In this document: positions 1 to 9,017 of the stretch, piece after piece
Numbering within the stretch: position 1 is the stretch's first letter
Layout of the letters: every line of letters starts with the position of its first letter
DNA from: Lachnospiraceae bacterium
Lineage (GTDB): Bacteria > Bacillota > Clostridia > Lachnospirales > Lachnospiraceae
Assembly (NCBI GenBank): GCA_029063085.1
Contig: JAIDOW010000017.1
Span: 1 to 42,531 of the forward strand
Length of the DNA: 42,531 nucleotides
Direction: 5' to 3'
Notes under the pieces: generated by a model
What the model was told of the DNA's origin: nothing
What the model saw: the letters and a program-made list of their open reading frames with translations, nothing else
The model's database searches: none
Program-made: the position numbers and the translations under genes

Positions 1-1686
1 CCCATTGAAAGGACAATTAACACGACTTACGCATCCCCCCCTAAAACATATCAACACCTTTGTAACACAATCGATTTATTACATACCTGTATAGACAATT
101 ATCCATATGCATACGATATCAAAAATGATTACTACTATATCTCTCCAAGTGCTTTGCAGCGTTTCAAAATACCTGGCAATGCCTTTCATGAAGTCATTCA
201 TACCCATAAGCTCTTTGTATATCCTCCCGATTTAGATAATTTTCAAAAAGAATTTCAGGAGATGCTTTCCGGTCAGAAAAATTTTCAAAATACACAGTAC
301 CGCTGGATTGATTTAGACGGAGACCCTGTCTGGATCAACTGCCGCAGCTATATTGTCGAAGAAAACGATACTCCTGCCTATATGGTAGGCTGTATTAACG
401 AAATTGGGACAAAACAAAAAGCTGATAACATCAGCGGTTTGCTGGGAGAATCCAGCTTGAAGGGGTATTTACAGGAATTTTATCCATTATTCCCCAGCGG
501 ATATCTGCTCCGTCTGGGTATTGACGATTTTAAAGGTATTAACGAAAAGCTTGGTGTAGAATATGGAGACAGACTTTTACGCAGAATTGCTGAATGTATT
601 TCTTCCTGTATCCTTCCAAACCAGAAACTCTATCGGATTGTAGCGGATGAATTTATGGTTCTTGATTTTTCAGGAGAAGGCTTGGAAAGTGCTGCCAGCC
701 TGTACAGACAAATTCGCCAGACAATAGATTCTTTTGTGGAGGAAAATCAATACGAGGCTGTTTTTACCATTTCCGGCGGCATATTAGAAAGCAGTAATGT
801 AGAAGAATTTTCTTTCTCTGACATTATGAAATTATCTGAATTTGCATTAAATGAAGCCAAACGGCGGGGAAAAAACCAATGTTACTCCTTTATTCAGGCT
901 GATTATGACAATTTTATTAAACGAAGAAAACTAAAACAAGTCTTAAGACAGGCTGTATGTAATAATTTCAAAGGATTTGAAGCTTATTTCCAACCGCTTT
1001 TTCATACAGATACACATACCCTGTATGGAGCAGAAACTCTTATGCGATTCCGCTCCGAAGAATTTGGCATGATATCTCCGGCTGAATTTATTCCTGTTTT
1101 GGAAGAAACCGGTCTGATTATCCCACTGGGACGCTGGATCTTACATCAGGCATTGCAGGCCTGCCAAAAAGTGCGGCAATGGATTCCCAATTTTCAGATT
1201 ACCGTTAATGTGTCTTATATTCAGATCATGAAAAGTAATATCATTAATGAAATCGTATCTGCGATAGATGAATATGATATCCCTCCCTCTCAGGTTGTCA
1301 TTGAACTAACAGAAAGCGGTGCAATAGAATCAGATACTCATTTTTCAAAAATGTGGGACAAATTAAAGGCAAATGGTATTCGTCTTGCACTAGACGATTT
1401 TGGAACCGGTTATTCCAATTTCCAGTATTTATACGACCTTCAGCCCGATATCATTAAGATAGACCGTTCTTTTACTGCAAAAGCACTGGAAAATGAATAT
1501 GAATATAACCTCCTCAATCTTATGAGCGGGCTGGTACATAATCTTGACTTAAAAATCTGTATCGAGGGAATTGAAACGGAAGATGAACGAAACCGGATGC
1601 AGGAATTATCGCCAGACTACAGTCAGGGATTCTTTTTTGGACGGCCATGCCCATTTGATCAATTTATAGAACAATTTGTAAAATAA
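1..1686 (+). CDS. PAS-GGDEF(degenerate)-EAL c-di-GMP phosphodiesterase, 5' end outside the window
   Basis: A cytoplasmic regulator predicted to hydrolyse c-di-GMP. The frame is open from base 1, so the TTG at 154 is probably internal and the true start lies outside the window. Counting from the TTG, a PAS-like region covers about residues 1-85, a GGDEF-type domain about 100-245 and an EAL domain about 255-505. The GGDEF signature is replaced by VADEF, so cyclase activity is unlikely. The EAL domain keeps the expected metal and catalytic residues: ETL in place of EAL, NVS, ELTES, DDFGTGYS, KID, EGIE and QGFFFGRP. Phosphodiesterase activity is therefore likely, with PAS and GGDEF as sensory parts. 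A strong hairpin follows the stop. A second EAL protein lies on the opposite strand at 2613-4511. The domain call is firm; the input signal is unknown. Confidence 0.9.
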   Translation, partial: PIERTINTTYASPPKTYQHLCNTIDLLHTCIDNYPYAYDIKNDYYYISPSALQRFKIPGNAFHEVIHTHKLFVYPPDLDNFQKEFQEMLSGQKNFQNTQYRWIDLDGDPVWINCRSYIVEENDTPAYMVGCINEIGTKQKADNISGLLGESSLKGYLQEFYPLFPSGYLLRLGIDDFKGINEKLGVEYGDRLLRRIAECISSCILPNQKLYRIVADEFMVLDFSGEGLESAASLYRQIRQTIDSFVEENQYEAVFTISGGILESSNVEEFSFSDIMKLSEFALNEAKRRGKNQCYSFIQADYDNFIKRRKLKQVLRQAVCNNFKGFEAYFQPLFHTDTHTLYGAETLMRFRSEEFGMISPAEFIPVLEETGLIIPLGRWILHQALQACQKVRQWIPNFQITVNVSYIQIMKSNIINEIVSAIDEYDIPPSQVVIELTESGAIESDTHFSKMWDKLKANGIRLALDDFGTGYSNFQYLYDLQPDIIKIDRSFTAKALENEYEYNLLNLMSGLVHNLDLKICIEGIETEDERNRMQELSPDYSQGFFFGRPCPFDQFIEQFVK

Positions 1687-1690
1687 AATA

Positions 1691-1726
1691 ATTCCGGCTG
1701 ATAATACAGATACTATCAGCCGGAAT
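1691..1726. terminator. Convergent hairpin terminator
   Basis: A perfect 13-bp inverted repeat (ATTCCGGCTGATA and its complement, 10-base loop) lies between the convergent EAL gene and the 1819-2490 gene. On the minus strand it is followed by a T-rich run, so it is a better terminator for that strand, but it sits just after the plus-strand stop and could serve both. Confidence 0.75.
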
Positions 1727-1818
1727 GTGTCTATGGTAGTGTAACTACACAACACCCTTATTCAAAATCCGGAAATTTTTCTTTTTTAATTTTACATGAT
1801 TCTTAACAGAAGATTCCC

Positions 1819-2490
1819 TTAGCCAAAAAAATTATATTTATTTTCTCCTGAATAATCACTGTAAGAAATGCCTTTCGCATTATACTGATTAGATATACTT
1901 TCTACATTCGCCTTTGCATTTTGCGAAACCTTGTCACTGATATATTCTGTTCGCTGAACAAATTTGGATTCACTTCCGAATACCTTTTTCAATGTATCAT
2001 AATCCGCATTACCCAATACCTTTTCATCTATTGACAAAGAACCATCCTTATTCAATGTAACTCCAACAGACTTTAACTGTTCCTCATTCGCTGCTGCCGC
2101 ACTCTTTAATTCCTTATAATAAAAACTGTTCAGGGATCCATCTGCCCCTTTTAACAATTTCAATGTTTTATTATAGGAACCTATCATATCTTTTACACCT
2201 GAAAGAATCTTCTCGGTATCTTTTGTCTCTTCTGCTTTTCCAAATAGGGAATTTTCATCGGTCTCCAATAACTCTGAAGCACGTTTTTTCAAATCGTCTG
2301 ACGTGTTCCTTAACTCCTTGAAAACTTTCTGTAAAGCGGAAGCACTCTTAGCATCCTGACTTTTATTTAACTCTTCCAACAAGTCAACAGAAGTATTGTC
2401 CTTATTCAGAGCATCCAGCAAACCTCCTTGTACTAAAGGAATTCCTGCTTCTCTCGATGTGTTTGTTAAAATTTGTGTTGTAATACGCAT
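1819..2490 (-). CDS. Unknown protein with FlgL-like N-terminus and FliD-like C-terminal features
   Basis: A 223-residue protein without signal peptide or membrane segment. It begins MRITTQILTN, like flagellar hook-filament junction proteins of the FlgL type (MRIT followed by polar residues). The centre is Lys/Glu-rich and probably helical. The last ~100 residues (LKSVGVTLNKDGSLSIDEKVL, a later FG segment, then a helix and a YNAKG/KYNFFG tail) resemble the end of flagellar cap proteins. The length is far below FliD or FlgL, so it is neither in the usual sense. The promoter at 2553-2600 has a sigma-D-like -10 and a LytTR-like box. A flagellum-linked or flagellum-exported role is inferred, not shown. 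ATG at 2490 is preceded by the Shine-Dalgarno AGGAGG. Confidence 0.75.
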   Translation of the reverse strand: MRITTQILTNTSREAGIPLVQGGLLDALNKDNTSVDLLEELNKSQDAKSASALQKVFKELRNTSDDLKKRASELLETDENSLFGKAEETKDTEKILSGVKDMIGSYNKTLKLLKGADGSLNSFYYKELKSAAAANEEQLKSVGVTLNKDGSLSIDEKVLGNADYDTLKKVFGSESKFVQRTEYISDKVSQNAKANVESISNQYNAKGISYSDYSGENKYNFFG

Positions 2491-2552
2491 ATTCTGTCCT
2501 CCTAATTGCAGTATTAAAATTTTTATCCTATTATTTAACCACCTTATCTATA

Positions 2553-2600
2553 ATATCGGACACTCCGGACTATAAATCCATAGACAATGCACAAAATGAC
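2553..2600 (-). promoter_or_regulatory. Sigma-D-like promoter with one LytTR-like box
   Basis: On the minus strand TCCGATAT occupies 2560-2553, ahead of the 223-residue gene. The box GTCATTTTGTG lies at 2600-2590, 30 bp upstream of the -10. The -35 region shows no TAAA, which fits an activator-dependent promoter. No second box is visible further upstream. Confidence 0.55.
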
Positions 2601-2612
2601 TATTAATCCTGC

Positions 2613-4511
2613 TTATATATCTGCATACTTATTTATAAATTCTAAAAATTCTGTCTCCGGTAACGGTCTTGAAAAATAATATCCCTGAATATATTTAATC
2701 CCCAGATCCTGCATTGTTTGAAACTGTTCCTCTGTCTCAACTCCTTCAGACACAATATCCAATCCCATCCCATGTATCATATGCATAGCAGCATCCATGA
2801 CATACTTAGCTTTACCGTTTTCAAAATATGCATTCGTCATATCTTTGTCAAATTTGACAATGCCAACCGGCATATCCACGATATAATTAAGATTTGACTG
2901 TCCTGTCCCAAAATCATCCAAAGAAAACTGAACACCATAATCCATAAGTTTCTCCATATTTTCCAGCAGAACATGTTTGGCTGTCAAAGATGCCGACTCT
3001 GTAATCTCAAGGTTAATATTAAACGGATTTACCCCATATTTATCCATAATCCTGATATAATCATTTGCCAGATTCGCATATGCACACTGTACGACCGATA
3101 GATTCACCTCAATATAATGAAGTCCATATTTTACGACATTATTTTCTTTTAGGAACTTACAAACTTTTTCAAACACCATTTCACCCAGCTTGAGTATCAA
3201 CCCATTCTTTTCGGCCACACTGATAAATTCACCCGGTGGAATCAAAGCATCATCATCATCTCTCATTCGCACTAAAGCTTCCGCACAGGTAAACTTCTCC
3301 TCTTCCGTTGAAAAAATCGGCTGATAGAACACCTCAATCCGACCTCTTTCAATTGCATCCAAAATCATCCGTTCGGTCGCTTTTTCCCTGTACATGCCAA
3401 TTACCATAGAATCTTCAACCGTCAAAAAATAGTGTTCTGTATATTCTTTACTATTCTCTCTGACATAGCGAAGTAAATAAGACAAATCTTTTATGTCCAG
3501 TACTACATACACATTAGGAATAAAAATCCCATGAGGTCTTAGTACAACAGAAGCATCTTTTCCCCATCCCTCATCAAACCGGATTTTTAGTTTTTCCACA
3601 GTCTCTTTTCCATAATCGGAATCATCAAACAATAATACAATTTCATCTTCTGCATTTTTAAAAACACGGGCTCCCGGAATACTTAATAAATACTGGCTGA
3701 CCTCCATGCTTAAATGTTCACCACTGCCATCCTGGGCATTTTGCTGGAACAATCTCTCAAAATATAAACAAAAAATAGAAAATGGCTGTCTTTGGGCAAA
3801 CAGCTGCTGTGTATATTCTGTAAAAGCGTTCTGATTAAACAGCCCCGTTCTTTTATCCAGATTCTGTTCCGGATTTTCCAATTTTAAATATAACACCATA
3901 ATTCCTATTGCAAAAGCATATCCGATAATCAGGAGACTTTTATCAACAAATTGGACAATTGCTGCCGACATCCAGACCGTCATCCAGATGAATACTGATT
4001 TCCGCCTTGTAGGATTAATCCTCTCCTTATGCTTAATCATAGAATATATGTTAATCACTACAAAACTAAACGCAAAAGCATAGGTTGCCAATGCACTGGG
4101 ACCATACGTATATACATCCTCTCCTCCCGATTCACAATGTATGTTAATAGGAAGCACATAGATCAACACTGCCCCAGCTACTGCCGAAACAAAATATTTT
4201 TTAATAAATATCTGATATGTACCGTCTTTGGAATATAAATCTGCATAGATATACAACAGACTGTTCAAAGCCACACCTATCATAGAAACCAGATATGTTT
4301 TACAAATCAAATTCACAAAATGGATTGGTAATCTATCCATATTTGCAATCGCAATAACAGAAAGAATGTCCATTGAAATAGAAATCACCGTTATACAAAG
4401 TGCACGAAAATACGCCTTCTCAGTATTCAGATTAACCTTTTCCTGCTGCCTGTAAAATAAGAACAACACAAGCAGTACGATCATTCCACAACACTGTGTC
4501 TGAATATTCAT
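2613..4511 (-). CDS. Membrane-anchored EAL phosphodiesterase with degenerate GGDEF
   Basis: A 632-residue protein predicted to degrade c-di-GMP at the membrane. Residues 1-210 hold about six to seven hydrophobic segments, then a linker (DKRTGLFNQNAF, typical of the start of a GGDEF domain), a GGDEF-like domain at about 220-370 whose signature is NAEDE, and an EAL domain at about 380-630. EAL residues are intact: EALVRMR, VNLS, LEITES, DDFGTGQS, a KFD lysine, EGVETEE and QGYYFSRP. Cyclase activity is unlikely; phosphodiesterase activity is likely. No sigma-D-like element was seen upstream. Low c-di-GMP normally favours motility, which suits the neighbouring genes. Confidence 0.9.
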   Translation of the reverse strand: MNIQTQCCGMIVLLVLFLFYRQQEKVNLNTEKAYFRALCITVISISMDILSVIAIANMDRLPIHFVNLICKTYLVSMIGVALNSLLYIYADLYSKDGTYQIFIKKYFVSAVAGAVLIYVLPINIHCESGGEDVYTYGPSALATYAFAFSFVVINIYSMIKHKERINPTRRKSVFIWMTVWMSAAIVQFVDKSLLIIGYAFAIGIMVLYLKLENPEQNLDKRTGLFNQNAFTEYTQQLFAQRQPFSIFCLYFERLFQQNAQDGSGEHLSMEVSQYLLSIPGARVFKNAEDEIVLLFDDSDYGKETVEKLKIRFDEGWGKDASVVLRPHGIFIPNVYVVLDIKDLSYLLRYVRENSKEYTEHYFLTVEDSMVIGMYREKATERMILDAIERGRIEVFYQPIFSTEEEKFTCAEALVRMRDDDDALIPPGEFISVAEKNGLILKLGEMVFEKVCKFLKENNVVKYGLHYIEVNLSVVQCAYANLANDYIRIMDKYGVNPFNINLEITESASLTAKHVLLENMEKLMDYGVQFSLDDFGTGQSNLNYIVDMPVGIVKFDKDMTNAYFENGKAKYVMDAAMHMIHGMGLDIVSEGVETEEQFQTMQDLGIKYIQGYYFSRPLPETEFLEFINKYADI

Positions 4512-4604
4512 AAAATAATCCTCAATTTCTTCATAATAATCCCTTTACAGTACTATATTCTATCATAAGAAACTATAAATCACTAGCAAATTTTTACAAA
4601 TACA

Positions 4605-4638
4605 GAAAAAAAGAGCTCTGGATCTTTCCAAAGCTCCT
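4605..4638 (-). terminator. Rho-independent terminator
   Basis: On the minus strand the stem pairing GGAGCTTTGGA with TCCAGAGCTC is followed directly by a run of seven T. It lies just downstream of the 4664-5302 gene and insulates it from the EAL gene. Confidence 0.8.
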
Positions 4639-4663
4639 TCTTCCCATATATATTCTGCCTTTA

Positions 4664-5302
4664 TTATTCTGTTGCACTCTTCTTTGAATTATAATACTCT
4701 TCAAATAACTTATTAGTTGCAGCAAGTGTATCCTGCGAAATGCCCGGCAACTCACCACCCCAGGCTTTCTCTGCCAATTTGTATCCTTTTTCCACAGCTG
4801 CCTGCATTTTCTTCATCTTCTCTACATCATCTCCAGCCAACGCACTTGCGAAATCAAATAATCGCTGGGACGTCTGCTTAACTCCATAATAACCATCTTC
4901 AGCAATATCTGCCTTAGCCTGAGCCTGTGTCTCTGCATCTACTGTATAATTGCCACTGGCTATAAACTTCCAGATACTATTTGCATGTCCATATGCACTG
5001 GTCTGCTGAGACATCATCTTGTTGACAAGGTTAACCAGATTCTGTTCTCTGGATGCCTGATCTGCCTTTAATTGTTTGATCAATGCTGCACGATCTGCTT
5101 TTGACATCTTATTTACAGAATATGTTGCCTTGCTGCTGTCTGAATTTTTCTCATAAACAGCTGCTTCCGAAGCTTTGTCACCAACAGCTGCCTCTTCTTT
5201 TACAGCATCTGTCTTGGTGCTTACCTTTTCCTCATTGCTAACCGGAGCTGTTGCACTATACCCGCCTGCATAACTATTAACACTTCCAAATTCCATTGCC
5301 AT
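4664..5302 (-). CDS. Unknown protein of motile Clostridia, SYAGGYSA N-terminus
   Basis: A 212-residue protein with no signal peptide. The N-terminus (MAMEFGSVNSYAGGYSAT) closely resembles that of the next gene upstream (MEIGNAYAGYSAG). Residues ~15-65 are low-complexity and charged. The conserved part is the C-terminal half: a helix with SREQNLVNLVNKMM, then AEDGYYGVKQTSQRLFDFA and GDDVEKMKKMQAAVEKGY, ending with a short helix. From memory, similar proteins occur in flagellated Lachnospiraceae; I do not know a function. The ATG is preceded by GGAGGAATGAAAA. The promoter at 5419-5466 has a sigma-D-like -10. Expression with motility is inferred. Confidence 0.8.
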   Translation of the reverse strand: MAMEFGSVNSYAGGYSATAPVSNEEKVSTKTDAVKEEAAVGDKASEAAVYEKNSDSSKATYSVNKMSKADRAALIKQLKADQASREQNLVNLVNKMMSQQTSAYGHANSIWKFIASGNYTVDAETQAQAKADIAEDGYYGVKQTSQRLFDFASALAGDDVEKMKKMQAAVEKGYKLAEKAWGGELPGISQDTLAATNKLFEEYYNSKKSATE

Positions 5303-5418
5303 TTTTCATTCCTCCTTGATTTTTTTCGTAATCCTTTACATTGATTATATTATAAGCCTAGCTCATAATGTCCATAATAACAAGATTCCTTCCCTAGAAT
5401 CTGCTCTTATTATATAGT

Positions 5419-5466
5419 ATATCGGATTTTCTATCAATATCTAAATAGTAAATGACACAAAAATAC
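5419..5466 (-). promoter_or_regulatory. Sigma-D-like promoter with a weak LytTR-like box
   Basis: TCCGATAT at 5426-5419 on the minus strand, with no TAAA at the usual -35 distance. A weak box, GTATTTTTGTG (5466-5456), sits 30 bp upstream, the same place as in the other promoters. The box is AT-rich and may be chance. Confidence 0.45.
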
Positions 5467-5513
5467 CATTTTTATCAAAAAAATTATTTTTTTGTATCAA
5501 ATAGCAATATCTG

Positions 5514-6845
5514 TCATAAAAGCAGATTGATGGAAAAAGTATCTATCCCCTCTTCACTGCTGTGGTTATCTGAAGAAGAAACCTCCCTCATTCTCTGCTT
5601 TCCCTTTGCAATCATTGTCTTTACCTTAGCCACCTCGTTCTCATCACACATTCCGTTTCTTAATCCATTTTCACAATCGGACAAATCTTTAGATAACAGA
5701 TTTAAGACCATTCGGACATTTGCCGGTGTTTTTGCTGCTGCAAGCTGCCTTGCCCGCTTTGACTCATTAAATGTTATGGAACCGCCATGCGTTTCCGTCT
5801 CCATCTTCCCTTCCTTGTCGATCGTTATCTTCATACCCTGATAACCCTTCACATTTTCTTCGGCATGCTTAGCCATAGCATCTGCACTTTCCAGACTTTC
5901 AAATAACTCCTGTCTTTTATTTTCATCGGATAAACATTCCCTAAGATAACTTCCTGAAATCTTGACCATCCCCATTCTTACCGTATCATAGGTATGGGAT
6001 AAATACTGCATCAGTTCTTTTGTGCTGCCAAAAACAGTCTGCTTCCCTGCTACCGGAACAGAAGAATCTTTTATATCATTATCAGAAGCTGTTACATAAA
6101 TATCATCCTGATTTTTATATTTCGCTCTGCCAGATACATGCCGCATGGTGTCATATGCTCTTACCGGATCATTCGATGTATCCCCCTTATTTTGTCCATG
6201 TGCATATGCTCCGCTTTCTTTTTCATCATAAACATAGTATCGATCAAGGCGGATACCCGCCCGCTCTTTCAGTTCATCTAGAACTTTTTCCTTCATCTCC
6301 CTTTTCTCAGCTGCTTTTTCTTTTCGCCTGGACTCCCGTTTTTGTTCTAATTTCTTCTGATTTATCTTATCCGTATTTTCCGAAAATGTTTCCAAGTAGG
6401 ACTTTTTATCTGTCTTTCTTGTCACACACCAGCCACCCCAGTTCCCGTTCTCGTCACAAAACCATCCCTGGCTTACAACCTCCCATCCACTGGCAGCCAA
6501 GCTTTCCCGCTGCCTTTTCGCAAACTGGTCCAAATATTTTACATCCTCGTAAAACCTCTTAGTCGCCTCTTCATCCGTTCCCAGTTTTCCCAAAAACTGA
6601 GGATTGACAACAAAATTAACATCGGAACGATTACCATAAGTCTGTCCATAAGAAACAGTTCCGGTAAAAAAAGCTGTACCCGGTATTTCCTTCTCCAGAT
6701 TTCTCAAATAATCCATACCTGTTAACCCTTTATCTGTTTCGTTTTTTACCTGCTCTGCTTCGCCATTATTAACAGTCATCAATTTTGATTCCGCCATATT
6801 CTGTCTGCCGGCAGAATAACCTGCATACGCATTTCCAATCTCCAT
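5514..6845 (-). CDS. Unknown protein, paralogue of the 17959 and 21971 gene products
   Basis: I place the start at the ATG at 6845, because AAGGAGGAG precedes it by a few bases; a longer reading to 6941 has no such site. The product is 443 residues, starts MEIGNAYAGYSAGRQ and has no signal peptide or membrane segment. A core at about 80-165 contains a strand, NPQFLGKLGTDEEATKRFY, then GWFCDENGNWGGW. A Lys/Glu/Arg-rich helix follows (about 170-215). The same order (strand, D-E/P-E helix, aromatic-Gly segment, charged helix) recurs in the proteins at 17959-18768 and 21971-22693. The second half is not recognised. It is driven by the best sigma-D-like promoter in the window (6977-7004). Function unknown. 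Confidence 0.78.
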   Translation of the reverse strand: MEIGNAYAGYSAGRQNMAESKLMTVNNGEAEQVKNETDKGLTGMDYLRNLEKEIPGTAFFTGTVSYGQTYGNRSDVNFVVNPQFLGKLGTDEEATKRFYEDVKYLDQFAKRQRESLAASGWEVVSQGWFCDENGNWGGWCVTRKTDKKSYLETFSENTDKINQKKLEQKRESRRKEKAAEKREMKEKVLDELKERAGIRLDRYYVYDEKESGAYAHGQNKGDTSNDPVRAYDTMRHVSGRAKYKNQDDIYVTASDNDIKDSSVPVAGKQTVFGSTKELMQYLSHTYDTVRMGMVKISGSYLRECLSDENKRQELFESLESADAMAKHAEENVKGYQGMKITIDKEGKMETETHGGSITFNESKRARQLAAAKTPANVRMVLNLLSKDLSDCENGLRNGMCDENEVAKVKTMIAKGKQRMREVSSSDNHSSEEGIDTFSINLLL

Positions 6846-6976
6846 TTTTACTCCTCCTTGATTTTTGCAACCGACTTCACACCGCAAATATTTACATGCG
6901 TAATCCTTTACATCCACATATGATGCAGGCTGCACTGTCATAGCATACCTGCATCAAAATCTACTCTATATTATAG

Positions 6977-7004
6977 TTATCGGATAACAAACATAAATAA
7001 TTTA
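6977..7004 (-). promoter_or_regulatory. Sigma-D (flagellar sigma) consensus-like promoter
   Basis: On the minus strand TAAA (7004-7001), a 16-bp spacer, then TCCGATAA (6984-6977). The known sigma-D consensus is TAAA, 14-16 bp, GCCGATAA, so only one -10 base differs. No LytTR-like box is visible. The leader to the start codon is about 125 bases. Confidence 0.7.
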
Positions 7005-7095
7005 CCCCTATATTAAATTCGCTCTTCTCATATTGTAATGATATATGAAAATATAGTGTATGCTTCATCAATGACTTTTTGTTTTCCCTTTCCTC

Positions 7096-8304
7096 CTATC
7101 TTCCCTGTACCTGATACCTGCAATACACTTTTTTCCCGGCAAAAACCAGAAGCACTGCCAACAGTACATATAAAAACGGTGCAAACTGCCATGAAGTAAG
7201 CTTCAGTCCAAAAAAAGAAACCAAACGCATATCTGTAAAACCTGCGTCTAATTTTAACATATTAATGGGAAAGAAATTCCAAATTTGCGAAAGTGCCCGC
7301 CATGTAACCGGAATCGGCACCAGCCTTGCCATAAACAGAATTACTACCACTGTTGCCAAAGAACCGATATTGCTTTTTGTTATCTCGGAAAGTACCATGG
7401 TAAAAATACCTGTCAATACAGCAGAGAACAAAAGAATAAAGGTCATGATCAAAAATATCTGCCCGTTCGTAAGGGGATACGAGTATACACTATAAAACAA
7501 CTGTATAATTGCTGAAAATCCCTCTTGGCCATATGCAGCAAAAACACCTGCTGTTTCAATCAGTAAAAAGAAAGCCGTTACCAGAAAAGAGAACATCCCA
7601 CCCGCCAGAATTTTAGCAAAATAAATATCTTTTCTTCCCAGCCGGCTGCATAAAATCAACTGGTCTGTCTTTCTTCCATGCTCCTCTGTAAATACACTGC
7701 TCATACATATGGCAATCAAAAAAGAAGTATAGAGGCACACCATGTAAATCCCATTCATGCTAATCAGATCAGTGTACCCATTAGCATACTGATAGATAAA
7801 AGGCTTTTCTAATCTATCCTCCCGTTCCTGCCAGTATGCTTTCTCCTTTTCCGTCAGTTCATATTTCTCCTGGCTCTTTTTCACCGCAGCTTCCCTTGCA
7901 TCATAAAACTCCTTCTCCGTTACGGTAAAAGGATTAATATCAGCAAACCGGACTATTTCATACACAGTACTATAGGGTCTTACCTTAGTCTGATATTCCT
8001 CTGTCAGCATATATTTTAACTCCTTATCCTCCATCCCTGCATATGCATTCTTCATCTCATCAAACAAATCATCATCCAGCTTCCTCCCGGACAATTTTTC
8101 TCCGTTTTTTCTGTCAATGGCAAACCCGTCTTTATGTGTTTCCAAAAACTCTCCCTCTATATAAGAAGAACCAAACATTCTGGTCCCCGTTAAAAGTACA
8201 TAGATTATCAATAAAATACCCAGGGTAATCCATGTGTTTTTCCGCTGCATAATCTTCTTCATCTCATAAAAAAACAATGTACCAAACTGCCCCATTTTAT
8301 TCAT
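7096..8304 (-). CDS. ABC transporter permease (ABC-2 type)
   Basis: A 402-residue membrane protein, the permease partner of the ATPase immediately upstream. One segment lies at about residues 22-42, followed by a large extracytoplasmic Lys/Glu-rich region (about 50-175), then five more hydrophobic segments. This one-plus-five layout with a large first loop is usual for ABC-2 permeases of peptide or bacitracin-export type. The gap to the ATPase stop is 8 bases, so translation is probably coupled. It is the last gene of the ECF sigma operon starting at 10148. The substrate cannot be told from sequence. Confidence 0.85.
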   Translation of the reverse strand: MNKMGQFGTLFFYEMKKIMQRKNTWITLGILLIIYVLLTGTRMFGSSYIEGEFLETHKDGFAIDRKNGEKLSGRKLDDDLFDEMKNAYAGMEDKELKYMLTEEYQTKVRPYSTVYEIVRFADINPFTVTEKEFYDAREAAVKKSQEKYELTEKEKAYWQEREDRLEKPFIYQYANGYTDLISMNGIYMVCLYTSFLIAICMSSVFTEEHGRKTDQLILCSRLGRKDIYFAKILAGGMFSFLVTAFFLLIETAGVFAAYGQEGFSAIIQLFYSVYSYPLTNGQIFLIMTFILLFSAVLTGIFTMVLSEITKSNIGSLATVVVILFMARLVPIPVTWRALSQIWNFFPINMLKLDAGFTDMRLVSFFGLKLTSWQFAPFLYVLLAVLLVFAGKKVYCRYQVQGR

Positions 8305-8312
8305 CCTTTCTT

Positions 8313-9017
8313 TTATTTACTATTTTCATCCTCAAAGTTTTCCAGATAAAATGCTTCCAGATCGTCTGTAATCTCTTCTCTTGCACCTTGAAAAATCAGC
8401 TGCCCGTCCTTCATCATCAAAATCATATCCGCAATATGCTCTATATCCGACACAATATGGGTGGATAAGATAACAATACTGTCTTTTCCAAGCTCACCAA
8501 TCAAATTCCGAAACCTTACTCTTTCTTTTGGGTCCAGACCGGCAGTAGGTTCATCTAATATGATTATCTTAGGATCATTTAATAATGCCTGGGCAATGCC
8601 AAGCCGCTGCTTCATTCCTCCTGAATATGTTTTTATTTTTTTTCCTGCCATATCCGTAAGGGATACCATCTCTAATAGCTCTTTTGTTTTCCTGACAGCC
8701 TGCTTTTTTCCAATTCCCTTTAATGCAGCCATATATAACAAAAAATCCCAGCCTGTAAAATTAGGATAATACCCAAAATCCTGAGGTAAGTACCCCAGAC
8801 ATCCCCTGTATTCCTCCGTATTCACATCCATTCCGTCAAAAGAAACCTCCCCTCCAGTAGGTGTTAAAATACCGCACAACATCCGCATCAACGTGGTCTT
8901 TCCGGCACCATTCGCCCCCAGCAGTCCATACACCCCTTCCTGAAACCGAAAAGAAATTCTGTCCACTGCAATCTTATTTTTATACTGTTTTGTCAAACGG
9001 TCTACTACTAATTCCAT
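8313..9017 (-). CDS. ABC transporter ATP-binding protein
   Basis: A 234-residue ATPase. Walker A is GANGAGKTT, the signature is YSGGMKQRL, Walker B is IIILDEPTAGLD, and the switch His lies in STHI. It should energise the permease encoded just downstream. Its start overlaps the end of the 9008-9706 gene by 10 bases, which points to one operon with the ECF sigma factor. The family exports peptides or lipids; the substrate here is unknown. Confidence 0.92.
   Translation of the reverse strand: MELVVDRLTKQYKNKIAVDRISFRFQEGVYGLLGANGAGKTTLMRMLCGILTPTGGEVSFDGMDVNTEEYRGCLGYLPQDFGYYPNFTGWDFLLYMAALKGIGKKQAVRKTKELLEMVSLTDMAGKKIKTYSGGMKQRLGIAQALLNDPKIIILDEPTAGLDPKERVRFRNLIGELGKDSIVILSTHIVSDIEHIADMILMMKDGQLIFQGAREEITDDLEAFYLENFEDENSK

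Noticed and set aside
5452-5841. 129-codon plus-strand open frame
   Set aside because: It is antisense to the end of the 443-residue gene and to the promoter of the 4664 gene; no Shine-Dalgarno.
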